DNA of 64,000 nt, from assembly GCA_030068145.1 (NCBI GenBank), contig JAPJBO010000522.1, positions 62,001 to 126,000 of the forward strand, given 5' to 3'. Of the stretch, positions 12,573-21,800 are shown piece after piece (position 1 is the first letter of the stretch; every line of letters begins with the position of its first letter). The translations under genes were made by a program, and so were the position numbers. Origin of the DNA: Diplonema papillatum (taxonomy: Eukaryota > Euglenozoa > Diplonemea > Diplonemida > Diplonemidae). The notes below the pieces were generated by a model. It was not told the DNA's origin. It saw nothing but the letters and a program-made list of their open reading frames with translations, and searched no databases.

Positions 12573-12930
12573 TTGCATCGTTGCATCGGTGCACCACTTT
12601 GGTAGGCACAGGGCGACCATGAAACAGTGTAATAGAGCCACGGCGGTGCAACGATGTAGTAGCCGTAAGCAACGATGCAAAGATGCAGTAGTTGCCAGGG
12701 TAAAGGTGCAACCAACGATGGAGTCCCAGCCATAGAGCGACATGGAACGATGTGTAGTGCAACGCTGCAACAGGACCAACCATAGATCTGAATTCTGTAT
12801 GCAGCACAATCTGGGCGACTGACCAGAGGCGACAAAGCAACGATGCAACGTAGACAACAATGAACCGGCAGTAGACCCATAGGGCAAGGCGGTGCGATGC
12901 AGTAGCAGTTGACTGGTTTAGAACGTTGCT
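12573..12930. repeat. Field of GCAACGATGCA-like short motifs
   Basis: Variants of GCAACGATGCA and its complement TGCATCGTTGC occur about ten times at irregular spacing, for example near 12583, 12650, 12668, 12710, 12758, 12838, 12857 and 12918, with another at 13110. They lie upstream of the gene that begins at 13280. Whether this is a decayed minisatellite or a cluster of binding sites cannot be told from sequence. Confidence 0.6.
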
Positions 12931-12969
12931 GCAAACAATCCCAGTGACAAAGCCAGCATCGTAGTTGCA

Positions 12970-13050
12970 AGGGCACGAAAAGTGAGAACCGGCCGCTGCT
13001 GCTGGTCTCTCGAGCTTTGGCCTCACGGTGGCGAAGAAGAGGGGATGAAA
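12970..13050 (-). repeat. Dispersed repeat copy (inverse of 6178-6262)
   Basis: Read on the minus strand this matches 6178-6262 across the CCCCTCTTCTTCGC and CTCGAGAGACCAG blocks with a few changes and an extra GCAG-type repeat unit. Confidence 0.7.
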
Positions 13051-13279
13051 GCTATCCGCCAGGTAGACGCGTCGTAGTTCTTCTTGACTAGCATATGGAT
13101 AGCATTTTTTGCATCGCTGCAAAAGGGTCCCGGCAAGCCAATATTTCGGGAGGTGTGTGAAAAGGGAGTACGGTCTCTTTGCGAAAACAAAAGTTGTCGG
13201 GTTTTCATTTTTCATGAATCTCGTCTCGACACAACAGGTTCGAACATATAAACCACACAACAATCTGCCGACACGAGGA

Positions 13280-15925
13280 ATGGAGGAGGCGTGGGCAGGG
13301 TACCTCGCCCGCGCTGACATCAAGCAGTGCAATGCGGGGTGGCCAAAACATCGTTTCGAGGAAGGATGGAACCCGTACTTAGCTGTCGACGCTCGGCTGC
13401 CGAGTGCAAGGCCAACAGTGGACGAGCTTTCGATGGAGACTGACGACGAGAAGGAAGCGGCGATCGGGTTGTACCAGAAGTGGAGCGAGGCCCACTTTCA
13501 CTGCTCCCTCCTCGAAAAGTCGCCGGAGGAAGACCTCCGCTCGGGGAAGAAACAGACAGCCGCCGAGTGCGCGAGGGAAATGGCCGCGATCGAGCAACTC
13601 TTCGCCTTCGAGAAGGCAGACACCGCGACCGAACAAGAAGCCGTCCAGCAGGCAGCCGCAGGCAAGCCCTCAGCTTCCGCTTACTGGGCCACGCGCCTCT
13701 CCCTAGCCCGCGACGACGCCCGCCGACGGGTTTTCGAACCGCCCACCGACTTCCCGTTGCGGAACACCCCGAAGCTGAAACAGCTGTACGACTTCCAGCC
13801 CCCGTCGGCCGCAGTCGTTCCCTCCGGCATCGGCGGCGGCGCCAGTCTGACCGCGAACGGGAGCAGCACCCTGCGGAAACCCCCGCTGAAAAGCGGCAAA
13901 TTCGGGTCCTCCCGCAAGCCCGGCTCGTCGACCCGCAAACCCGGTTTGTCGACCGGCGACGACGCGAGGTTGAACAAAGCCAGCGCCACCGCGAAGCGCA
14001 ACTGGATGAAGCTCGCCGCCGGCATCCGGCTGACGCTCCTGCAGGACTCGCTGGTCCCCGCTACCGACGCGGGGTCGTCCCTCTGCAGCGCCGCCGTCCC
14101 CTTCTCGCGGCGGAAGCCGTGGTGCTCCTTCGACTACTCCGACGTCGACAGGCTCGCCCGCGAGCAGTTTGCGAAGGCCGCGAGCTGCCAAGCGCCGGCG
14201 GACGCCGCGGCCGCGCTGCTGTCGCCGTTCCAAGTGGTCACCTGGCGCTGCTCCGAGGCGCAGCGGGCGCACTACTCGATGCGCGCAATCTTCCTGTTCG
14301 TCACCGAGCACTTCGCCGCGCTCGACGCGAGCGGCCAGCCGGCGGGCCCGAAGCCAACAGGCAGCCCGCTCGGCGTCGCCGAAGGCCAGGCCACCGCGCA
14401 AGGCACCGAAAAGGGCGCAAAAGACAAGCGCGGCGCGTCGGCCGGCGCGAAGGACAAGTCCGGGAATCAAAACCCCGCGGTTCCCCCTCTAGGAACACCG
14501 GGGGCCAGCAGCGAGGCGTGGCGGCAAATCTGGTTGAAGGCAGAAGGCACGGCACAGGAGATCTCTGGGCTGGTGCAGGTGATGGCCTGCGCGGTCCACA
14601 GCAATGCTGTGGAAGCCACGTCGTTAAAGGTCGAGGTGGTAGCCGGGAGGGCGCCTCCTGACCTTGATTTGAAGGGACATCCCCTCGAATCACCAGCAAA
14701 GAGCTATTGGAACGTGGCCGCGTGGTCCGGCAAAAGGTACATTCTCGACGTTTGGTCGGCGTGCGCCCGACGAGGTGGCGTGCCGGCGGAGTACTACTTC
14801 TTGACGCCGCCAGCTCTGTTCATAACGCAGCGGTGTCCCGACGACAAACAACATCAAATCGCGGTCAAGCCCGTCGCGACTTCCGCCTGGGAACTGTCCC
14901 CCGTCGCCATGCCGGCGATGCACGCCGCGGGTGTCCGGCTTTTCTCCCACTTAAAATACGCGCACATAGCTGCGAAAACGCTGCCGCTGTCTATACAGTT
15001 CGGGATACCTTCTGACAAGCCGCCCGACCTGATCGGTAAGCTGTACACGGGAGGTATCTCGCAGCGTTCTTCTTCGGGAGACGGCGACGCTGAGGAGCGA
15101 GAAGACGTCACGCAAGGACACGTGTGGCAGTCCCGGCAGCTTTCTATCGGTTCGGTCACGTTTGCGATCATTCCGCCGGACAGTGGAATCTTCACTTTCG
15201 AACTTTGGGTTCGGAAAGTGCGCACCGACGATCAACCGACGCGCAGCAGCGACAGCATCACTGCCCTCGTTTCAACCGAGCTGAACGAAGACCTCTACGC
15301 GTTGGGCACGCGGTACCAGATATCCTGCGGTGTGCAAGCCAACGACAGTCCGCTGTTCCCCATCCAGAACATCCTCCCGTCCGCCGCCATTGTCAGCGCC
15401 CCGGGGCTCGGCAAAATAGCAGCGGCCGGCGGTCTCGGCTCGAGCCCTTCCGGCGTCGTTTTCACCGTCTACCCGTCGCGTCCAGACATCCAAGGCGTCG
15501 TCGTTGTCGAGAACCGAAGGCCGGACACGAAGAAAACCGCGCCCGCCGACGCGCCAGTCCCGGCAGCTGCAGCCGCCGGCCACAACCAACTCGGGCAGTC
15601 GACCGGCGCTGCCGACACCGGCACACTCTCAACGCCCGAAAGCTGCATCAACACAGTGCTCCCCTACTCTCCATCCCTCGGCTGCTTCACAGGCGTGATC
15701 CCTGCCGTGAAGCGAGGTACCATCGACGTCTTCGTCAGGATCCGCGGCTCCTTCGTTCCCGCGTTCATGAATTTTGCTGTCGTGGCAAACCTGTCTCCAA
15801 AAGACGATTTGCGCGGTGGCCAGCCCCTGATTCCAGTCCTGCCACGGCCCGAGGTCACGGCAGTCGCACGCAGCATAGGCAGCTGCCACACCAGCATCGA
15901 CCCACCGGAAACAGAGGCCGCTTGA
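13280..15925 (+). CDS. KY/hillarin-type transglutaminase-like protein, probably catalytically inactive
   Basis: The frame encodes 881 aa from ATG 13280, which has a good initiation context (purine at -3, G at +4). An in-frame ATG at 13214 and an open frame back to 13109 lie upstream, so unseen 5' exons are possible. Residues about 1-400 are Ala/Ser/Lys-rich without a named domain. Residues about 415-570 resemble the transglutaminase-like fold of the kyphoscoliosis-peptidase family: GLVQVMACAVHSNAVEA then VEVVAG, SYWNVAAWSGKRYILDVW and EYYFLTPPALFI. The later beta-rich region fits that family's C-terminal part. The family's usual Cys in GxCxGYA and His in HAWN are replaced here (GLVQV and SYWN), while the Asp strand remains, so peptidase or crosslinking activity is unlikely. 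It shares strand and GC-rich codon use with the dynein gene 2.9 kb downstream. Relatives bind cytoskeletal proteins; a cytoskeletal role here is inference. Part of the 3' end is duplicated at 16785-16870. Confidence 0.65.
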   Translation: MEEAWAGYLARADIKQCNAGWPKHRFEEGWNPYLAVDARLPSARPTVDELSMETDDEKEAAIGLYQKWSEAHFHCSLLEKSPEEDLRSGKKQTAAECAREMAAIEQLFAFEKADTATEQEAVQQAAAGKPSASAYWATRLSLARDDARRRVFEPPTDFPLRNTPKLKQLYDFQPPSAAVVPSGIGGGASLTANGSSTLRKPPLKSGKFGSSRKPGSSTRKPGLSTGDDARLNKASATAKRNWMKLAAGIRLTLLQDSLVPATDAGSSLCSAAVPFSRRKPWCSFDYSDVDRLAREQFAKAASCQAPADAAAALLSPFQVVTWRCSEAQRAHYSMRAIFLFVTEHFAALDASGQPAGPKPTGSPLGVAEGQATAQGTEKGAKDKRGASAGAKDKSGNQNPAVPPLGTPGASSEAWRQIWLKAEGTAQEISGLVQVMACAVHSNAVEATSLKVEVVAGRAPPDLDLKGHPLESPAKSYWNVAAWSGKRYILDVWSACARRGGVPAEYYFLTPPALFITQRCPDDKQHQIAVKPVATSAWELSPVAMPAMHAAGVRLFSHLKYAHIAAKTLPLSIQFGIPSDKPPDLIGKLYTGGISQRSSSGDGDAEEREDVTQGHVWQSRQLSIGSVTFAIIPPDSGIFTFELWVRKVRTDDQPTRSSDSITALVSTELNEDLYALGTRYQISCGVQANDSPLFPIQNILPSAAIVSAPGLGKIAAAGGLGSSPSGVVFTVYPSRPDIQGVVVVENRRPDTKKTAPADAPVPAAAAAGHNQLGQSTGAADTGTLSTPESCINTVLPYSPSLGCFTGVIPAVKRGTIDVFVRIRGSFVPAFMNFAVVANLSPKDDLRGGQPLIPVLPRPEVTAVARSIGSCHTSIDPPETEAA

Positions 15926-16054
15926 TGAAGGGTAGTGCGCCTGAGCGACGTATCGTCGATCACCTTTGCACTCTGCACTGCACACTCCCGACCCGACGCG
16001 GGCTTCGAAAACAGACGCCGGGCACCAGGACCAGGGATACCGTCCCCTGGCGTG

Positions 16055-16672
16055 CAAGTGTAGTACCCGCACAAGTGTAGTACCCGCACTAGTGTAGTAC
16101 CCGCACAAGTGTAGTACCCGCACAAGTGTAGTACCCGCACAAGTGTAGTGTGTAGTACCCGCACAAGTGTAGTACCCGCACAAGTGTAGTACCCGCACAA
16201 GTGTAGTACCCGCACAAGTGTAGTACCCGCACAAGTGTAGTACCCGCACAAGTGTAGTACCCGCACAAGTGTAGTACCCGCACAAGTGTAGTACCCGCAC
16301 AAGTGTAGTACCCGCACAAGTGTAGTACCCGCACAAGTGTAGTACCCGCACAAGTGTAGTACCCGCACAAGTGTAGTACCCGCACAAGTGTAGTACCCGC
16401 ACAAGTGTAGTACCCGCACAAGTGTAGTACCCGCACAAGTGTAGTACCCGCACAAGTGTAGTACCCGCACAAGTGTAGTACCCGCACAAGTGTAGTACCC
16501 GCACAAGTGTAGTACCCGCACAAGTGTAGTACCCGCACAAGTGTAGTACCCGCACAAGTGTAGTACCCGCACAAGTGTAGTACCCGCACAAGTGTAGTAC
16601 CCGCACTAGTGTAGTACCCGCACAAGTGTAGTACCCGCATAAGTGTAGTACCCGCACAAGTGTAGTACCCGC
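16055..16672. repeat. 17-bp minisatellite, about 36 copies
   Basis: The unit GTAGTACCCGCACAAGT repeats almost perfectly, with a few copies reading ACTAGT or ATAAGT and one register slip (GTAGTGTGTAGTA, about 16145). Because 17 is not a multiple of three, the three minus-strand frames read the same 17-residue repeat in different registers and all stay open. These frames are products of the repeat. Confidence 0.97.
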
Positions 16673-16784
16673 ACGCACAACTGGTCAGTCCACAATTGCG
16701 GCCCGCTCTCTATGCCCGACAACCAGGTAAGCACCGTGTTGCCTACACCACGATCTTCGCGTAAACTCTGCGCTGAAGGGCACA

Positions 16785-16870
16785 TCGTGTCCCGTCATAC
16801 CTTGTACGCTGTTGTAGCGATTTTGTCTTCAAAAGACAATTTGCAGGGCCACCCCTTGATCCCAACCCTG
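16785..16870 (+). pseudogene. Decayed copy of the 3' end of the KY-like gene
   Basis: This segment matches 15752-15842 of the upstream gene with scattered substitutions. It reads AVVAILSSKDNLQGHPLIP where the gene reads AVVANLSPKDDLRGGQPLIP. Similarity ends on both sides, upstream near the minisatellite. It is best explained as a partial duplication, with the minisatellite between the copies. An alternative terminal exon is less likely because no consistent splice arrangement was found. Confidence 0.7.
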
Positions 16871-17483
16871 CGCAGCAGCGGCGGGCAGCATTATGCAGCT
16901 CCCACTGCGCTCGTGCATGGACCGGATACCCGAGTCGGCTTAAAGACGGATATCCTCCAATACCGCCGCAAGAACCTGCAAAAAATGATCACTCCTGAAT
17001 TCTGCCGAATGCTGACTGCTCAGCCAGGCCGAAAGAACGGACATTTAGCAGTGCTCGTCCCGAGCGACGTTTCCTTTTTGGCAAGTCCTCCGATGCCTCA
17101 ACTCCAACGGACGACTGCAACTGTGGGCAGTCGGCATCAGTTGCTCTCTCGCAGTTCGGGGATGTTTCGTGCACCCCTTCTTCTTGTGTATCTTTAGCAT
17201 GTTAACTAATACAAATTACTACGTCTCCATCGTTCGTTTTCGTTTCTTGTGTCGCACAGCGCAGGCCTCTAAGTCAAGTGCCGATCCTGCATCGGGGTGC
17301 AGAAACGAAGGAGGTGATTTGTTGGAAAACAACCGTATTTTTCGAGACTGGAGGTCCTATGAACATGCAATGTGAATAGCCTCTATTCGAGCCAACCCGG
17401 CTTTTCTTGCAACAATTATGAAACCGTATTGTTTTTGGACTGGATAATAGTTCAGAGCAAGCTTTTTCCCCTTCTGGGAAAAT

Positions 17484-17556
17484 GCACAGGGGTGGCAGAG
17501 TGAGCGGGCGCCGGCCTTCAGGCCGGTCGGCCCGGGTTCGAACCCCGCCCGTGACA
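17484..17556 (+). other. tRNA-like module with Pol III A and B boxes
   Basis: TGGCAGAGTGAGCGG fits the A box, and GGGTTCGAACCCC fits the B box and T-arm with a four-pair stem. A perfect GCCGG/CCGG hairpin sits where an anticodon arm would be, and the module is 73 nt long. The acceptor ends pair poorly, position 8 is not T, and the anticodon loop cannot be made 7 nt, so it is not a normal tRNA. T-runs follow at once (ATTTTTCC). A tRNA pseudogene or the head of a tRNA-derived SINE is likely. Confidence 0.4.
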
Positions 17557-17739
17557 TTTTTCCGGCCGGGGATTGTTTTCGAGGTTTGCTGCGTTCCGGG
17601 GTCTAATGTGCCCGAAATTTGCGTTTTTTGCGGAGTTTCTCAGTATCTCGCGGTATTTGGGTCACCCCGTCGCCCCGGGAGAGGGCCGGCGGGGGGGGGA
17701 CGGGCGGGAAAAGGCTGCCGCAAGGGTGCGGCGGGGCCT

Positions 17740-17880
17740 CCCGGGTACGAGCGCCAAACTTTACCCGTGCTCGGTGGGTCCGAGGGGTGTCCCCCCCGGG
17801 TACCAGCGCCAAACCTTTCCCGTACTCGGTGGGTCGGGGGGGTCCGGGGGGGGTGTCCCCCCCCGGGCACGAGCACCGAC
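17740..17880 (+). repeat. GC-rich tandem repeat with long G and C runs
   Basis: The block CCCGGGTACGAGCGCCAAAC occurs at about 17740, 17796 and 17863 in progressively altered form, separated by TCGGTGGGTC and runs of G and C up to about 8-9 long. The G-runs could form quadruplexes. No coding signal was found. Confidence 0.75.
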
Positions 17881-17962
17881 CTTGACTTCACCCGGACTCT
17901 ACCACCCTGGCCGAACTTCGCTTCGTGCCCGAACTTTTTTCAGTACCAGCGCAGCCTGAGCG

Positions 17963-18058
17963 CTTAGCACCAGAACTTAGCAACGCCCGAACTTAGCATC
18001 ACTCGAACTTAGCTTCACCAGAACTTAGCATTGCCCGAACTTAGCTTCGCCCCGAACT
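17963..18058 (+). repeat. Array of GAACTTAGC units of about 19 bp
   Basis: Six imperfect units of the type GAACTTAGC plus a C-rich decamer (ACGCCC, ATCACTC, TTCACCA, ATTGCCC, TTCGCCCC). No coding signal was found. Confidence 0.8.
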
Positions 18059-18802
18059 TTACCTGCTGCCTCCAGTCTCGCCACGCGCCGGCCTTAGCCG
18101 AGCGCACGTACTTTTGTTGGTGCGATGTCTGTGTTAGGGGAGTACGATTCTCAAACCAGCCGTTTCGTCCGTATCGAAAAGAAATTACGCGGTTCCTGAA
18201 CAAATTGTAGATGGGCATCTCGTGAGTCTCCCTCCGAGTACTGAAGATCCGAGGCACCGACGAAAGCCGTTGAACCCAGGTCGGAGAAGCGACTGTGCGC
18301 TTCTTCAGCCAATTACCAAGTCTCCTGGTGATACCTGGGGGTTCGGTGTGAAGCGATGTTTACGGGATTCTTGAGCGAATTGCCATACAGGGCACCAAGT
18401 GCTGGAGGTCCGAGAACTACAAGTCATGCCCCAACGGGATTTGAGAATCGAAAGCACCGTTTAATCCATATTGCAAAGCGGTTCAAATGCCGCCAATCTC
18501 ATGCCTTCGACCAACACAACGGTGCCAGCTTGCACGACACCCCGAGTGTGCGTTTCAGATGTCAAACTGCTTGTCGTATAATAGTGAACGTGCGGCACAT
18601 TTCACAATAGCAGGATTACCAGCGGACTGCTGAAAGAAGGCGACGAGACGCAGCGATCCGGCGCCTTACACTTACACCAAAGAAATCCCTCGCGTCGCTC
18701 CCCCGTTTCCGATCGACGTGGCAAAGGGACCGCGCACAACACCCTTTCCGCGCACACACACACAAAAAGATGCAGTAAGAAAGGCACACGACCCCGCCTC
18801 CC

Positions 18803-21800
18803 ATGCCCGAGGCCGAAATCGTTCAATGGCTCGCGAAGAAGGCGTGCGCCATCCTCGGGGTGGCCGACACCGTCGAGATCGCCTCCGCCTGTAGCCCGCC
18901 CTTCAATGCGGCCGCGCGGGCGGCGACGGACGCGGACTCGGACCGCACCGTCTCGAACAGCAGCATCTGGTCCGTGATCTGGGCGTCGCGCCTGGCGTAC
19001 ACCACCGTGCTGGACTGGATCCACGACGCGAGCGCCCCCGTGCTGGTCATCACGCACACGAACTTGACCGAGCAGCCGCCACAATCTACGGAAATCGACG
19101 CCGACTGGCTCTCCGCGTCGGTGGTCGAGTCCGTGAAGCTGATTGCGTACGTCGGCCTCGACGGGGCAGATTTCAACGCGGTGGAAGGCAAGTGTTTTTT
19201 TGTCAAGCAGAGCGCGTGGGCAGACGTCGCGGACCGGATGCTCGCCCCGGCACACACCCACACCGCCGACAAACGGGGCGGCGCTGCTGCCCGCGAAGCG
19301 GCCCAGCCTGATGGCAACCGAAGGGGCTCGATTGCGCAGAGAGGGAGCAGCTTGCAGTCGTTGCACTTCGCCTTCACCGACAGCGTCATCGAGGCGCCGG
19401 TGTTCCCCCCGGACCGTTTGTTGAAGAGGACGAGCCACGACGCTTCCGCGTTGCCGGCGGCGTACCGCCGGCAGAGCCGCGCGGCGACGGAGGCGGCAGA
19501 CGTCCCGGCGTGGGCGCGGGGACACGGCCTGCAGCTGCAGTCCGCGGAAACCCTGCTCGAGCGGGGCGTCGCGTACGGGCTGCTGCCGCTGGGCTCGCCG
19601 CCCGTGGGCAGCGTCTTCGGCGTCGACAGCCACCGGCTGGCGGCGGTCGAGTGCCTGTTCGCCGCCTGCCGCGACGCTGTCGCGCGCAGCCTCGCCACCG
19701 GCGACGCGCGCAAGGCGGCCTCCGCAGCCCTCGCCGAAGCGTGCGCGCGCGAGTGCAAAAAAACGAACGCCCGCCCCGACTTGCAGCAAGCAGCGGCCCC
19801 GGCGAAGAAGGCAAAGCGCCACAACCCCCCGCCTTCCCTCGCACCGCTGGGGACAAACGAGCCGCCTGCCAACACTATTCCCAGTAATACCGCTGCTGCG
19901 AGCAATACCGCTGCTGCGAGCAATACCGCTGCTGCGAGCAATACCGCTGCTGCGAGCAATACCGCTGCCACCGCCGGGGCTGGGGTCCTGCGCGCGGCGC
20001 GGGAAGCGTTGAAGTTCGACGTGCCGCCCCACGCTTCGACGGAGGACGAGGTCAACTTTTGGACGCGGCAGTGCCGGGTGCTGCGCGGCGTCGCGCGCGA
20101 CCTGGGGCCGGGGCCGGAGCGGCCCGCGGCGGCGGCCGCCGACGCCGCCGCGCCGGCGGCGCTCGCGAAGGCGACGGTCGACCTCGAGCGCGCGGCGGAG
20201 GCCTGCAGGCAGTGGGCCGCCCACCTAACCCCGCTGATCGCCCTCCAGCACAAGCTCTCGGGCGTTGCCGCCGCCTCCGTCGAGAGCCTGGCGAGCCCTG
20301 CTGATCCGGGGCGGAAGGGTGCCGCGCGCCGGAAACAGGTGCCGCCGGCCCTGGTCAAGGCGTGCAACGAGACTGCGCACGTGTTGGCCCGGCTGCTGGC
20401 GAGCGTGCGGCGGTTCGAAACGTGCAGGAAGGAGCACTTGTCGACGGTGGTGTCCCGCGTCTCCGAGACGGTCACGCAGGCGGTGCACAAAGTCGTCGTC
20501 TCCCTGCTGACGCCGTCGGAGCCGTCGCCAGTGGGCTCCCCGACATTCGAAGAGGCGCTCGGCGGGCACCCTCCGTCGCCGCCGGCCGCCAGCAAAACGC
20601 GCGTCCGCTTCGAGAAGCCGGCCGACGAGGACTCCGCGCCTTCGCCGCCGCCGCGCCTCCCGTCGCAGACGCGCCGCCGCATCGACAACTTCTTCGCGGC
20701 CGCCGTCGCAGGCGCGGCCCTCGGCTCGGGCTGGGCCGATCACACAGCGGGGCCGCCGACGCCGGCCGCGGTGCTCGAAGCGGCGGTCGTCGTGCTGGAC
20801 GCGTTCAAGGCGGTGTTTTTGAAGGTGCGGGCGCTCGAAGCGTGCGTGGCCCTCCGCCTCTGCGTCCCGTCCGCCGCCGGCTTCGGCGTCCTCGACGACC
20901 GGTCGCAGCGGTACGCCCACGTTTCCCGCCTGATCGCCGACACCGAAAAGATAGAAGCCGCCATCGGCAACGAATCGAACAACCGCCGGCACCCGATCTG
21001 GGCGCAGGCCTGCCGATCCGCGAGGATCCGGCTAAAGAAGGTGCTCGGAGAGCCCGTCGGACTGCTGTGTTGCTTCGACGCCGACTTCGAACAACGGCGG
21101 GACGAGGTCAACCGCGCGGTGGAGTTCGCAGAGGCCGACTTGCTGGCCGCGCATGACCGGTGCACGCGGGCCGCGGGCGGCGATTTGCGCGAGTTTGCAA
21201 GCGCCGCGATCCACTTGCACCCCTTGCGCCACCGACCGGCTTTTCGGGCCCCCTGGGCGCGCACCGTGGCTCGGGCGCTTTGCTTGGCATTTCACGACCT
21301 CCAGCTCGTCGCGGCCGCGTTCGCCCGCATCAAACAGGCGGGCGCCGGCATCGCCACGCAGAACGCAGCCCACGGCAGCGACGGCAACGGCGACGACGCG
21401 CCGCCACTCGCGGGTGCGGCAAACAACGCGGCTGACAATTCGGATGACGGTGCAAGCGGGGAATCGACGGCTGACGTAGCTCCGCAGCGCCGGGAGGCAG
21501 CGACTGAGGGCGGGGGGGAGCTGGAGGTGAAGGGAGCCCTGGTCCGGTCTGCGGGGGCGCTGGCTCTCGCGTTGGGGCTGCGGGCCCGGCTGGCCGTCCG
21601 CCACTTGGACCGGATCCTCCGCCCTGAGGAGCACACCGCGCTCGTCCTGCCGGCCAGCGACAGCGGAGGCCTGCTCTGCAGCCCGTCCGTCGCAGAGCGC
21701 GGCCTGACCGAATCGTCCTCGCAGTACTTCCGGCAGCGGGCCGCGGCGCTCGCGGAAATTGCGCGCTTCGTGCGTGACGACCTGCCCCGCTGGCAGGCCG

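Larger units (their letters stand above)
8600..13200. other. Intergenic, repeats only
   Basis: No supported gene. It holds a TIR-flanked repeat (8751-8945), a tandem duplication of about 450 bp (9490-10465), dispersed repeat copies near 10.35 and 12.03 kb, and a field of short GCAACGATG-like motifs (12573-12930). Confidence 0.6.
15926..18802. other. Intergenic between KY-like and dynein genes
   Basis: It contains the 17-bp minisatellite (16055-16672), a decayed copy of the upstream gene's 3' end (16785-16870), a tRNA-like module (17484-17556), a GC-rich tandem repeat (17740-17880), and an array of GAACTTAGC units (17963-18058). The last 200 bp before 18803 may be the promoter and leader of the dynein gene, but no defined element is visible. 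Confidence 0.6.

Noticed and set aside
12448..13332. 294-codon minus-strand frame upstream of the KY-like gene
   Set aside because: Runs through the GCAACGATG motif field and a dispersed repeat. Composition follows the repeats and not a protein.
15629..16678. Minus-strand frames of 183-349 codons with VLHLCGYYTCAG repeats
   Set aside because: Created by the 17-bp minisatellite and its overlap with the antisense of the KY-like gene.
18602..20688. Minus-strand frames of 540 and 621 codons opposite dynein exon 1
   Set aside because: Shadow frames caused by strong G/C third-position bias of the dynein frame. No domain, and composition typical of antisense.
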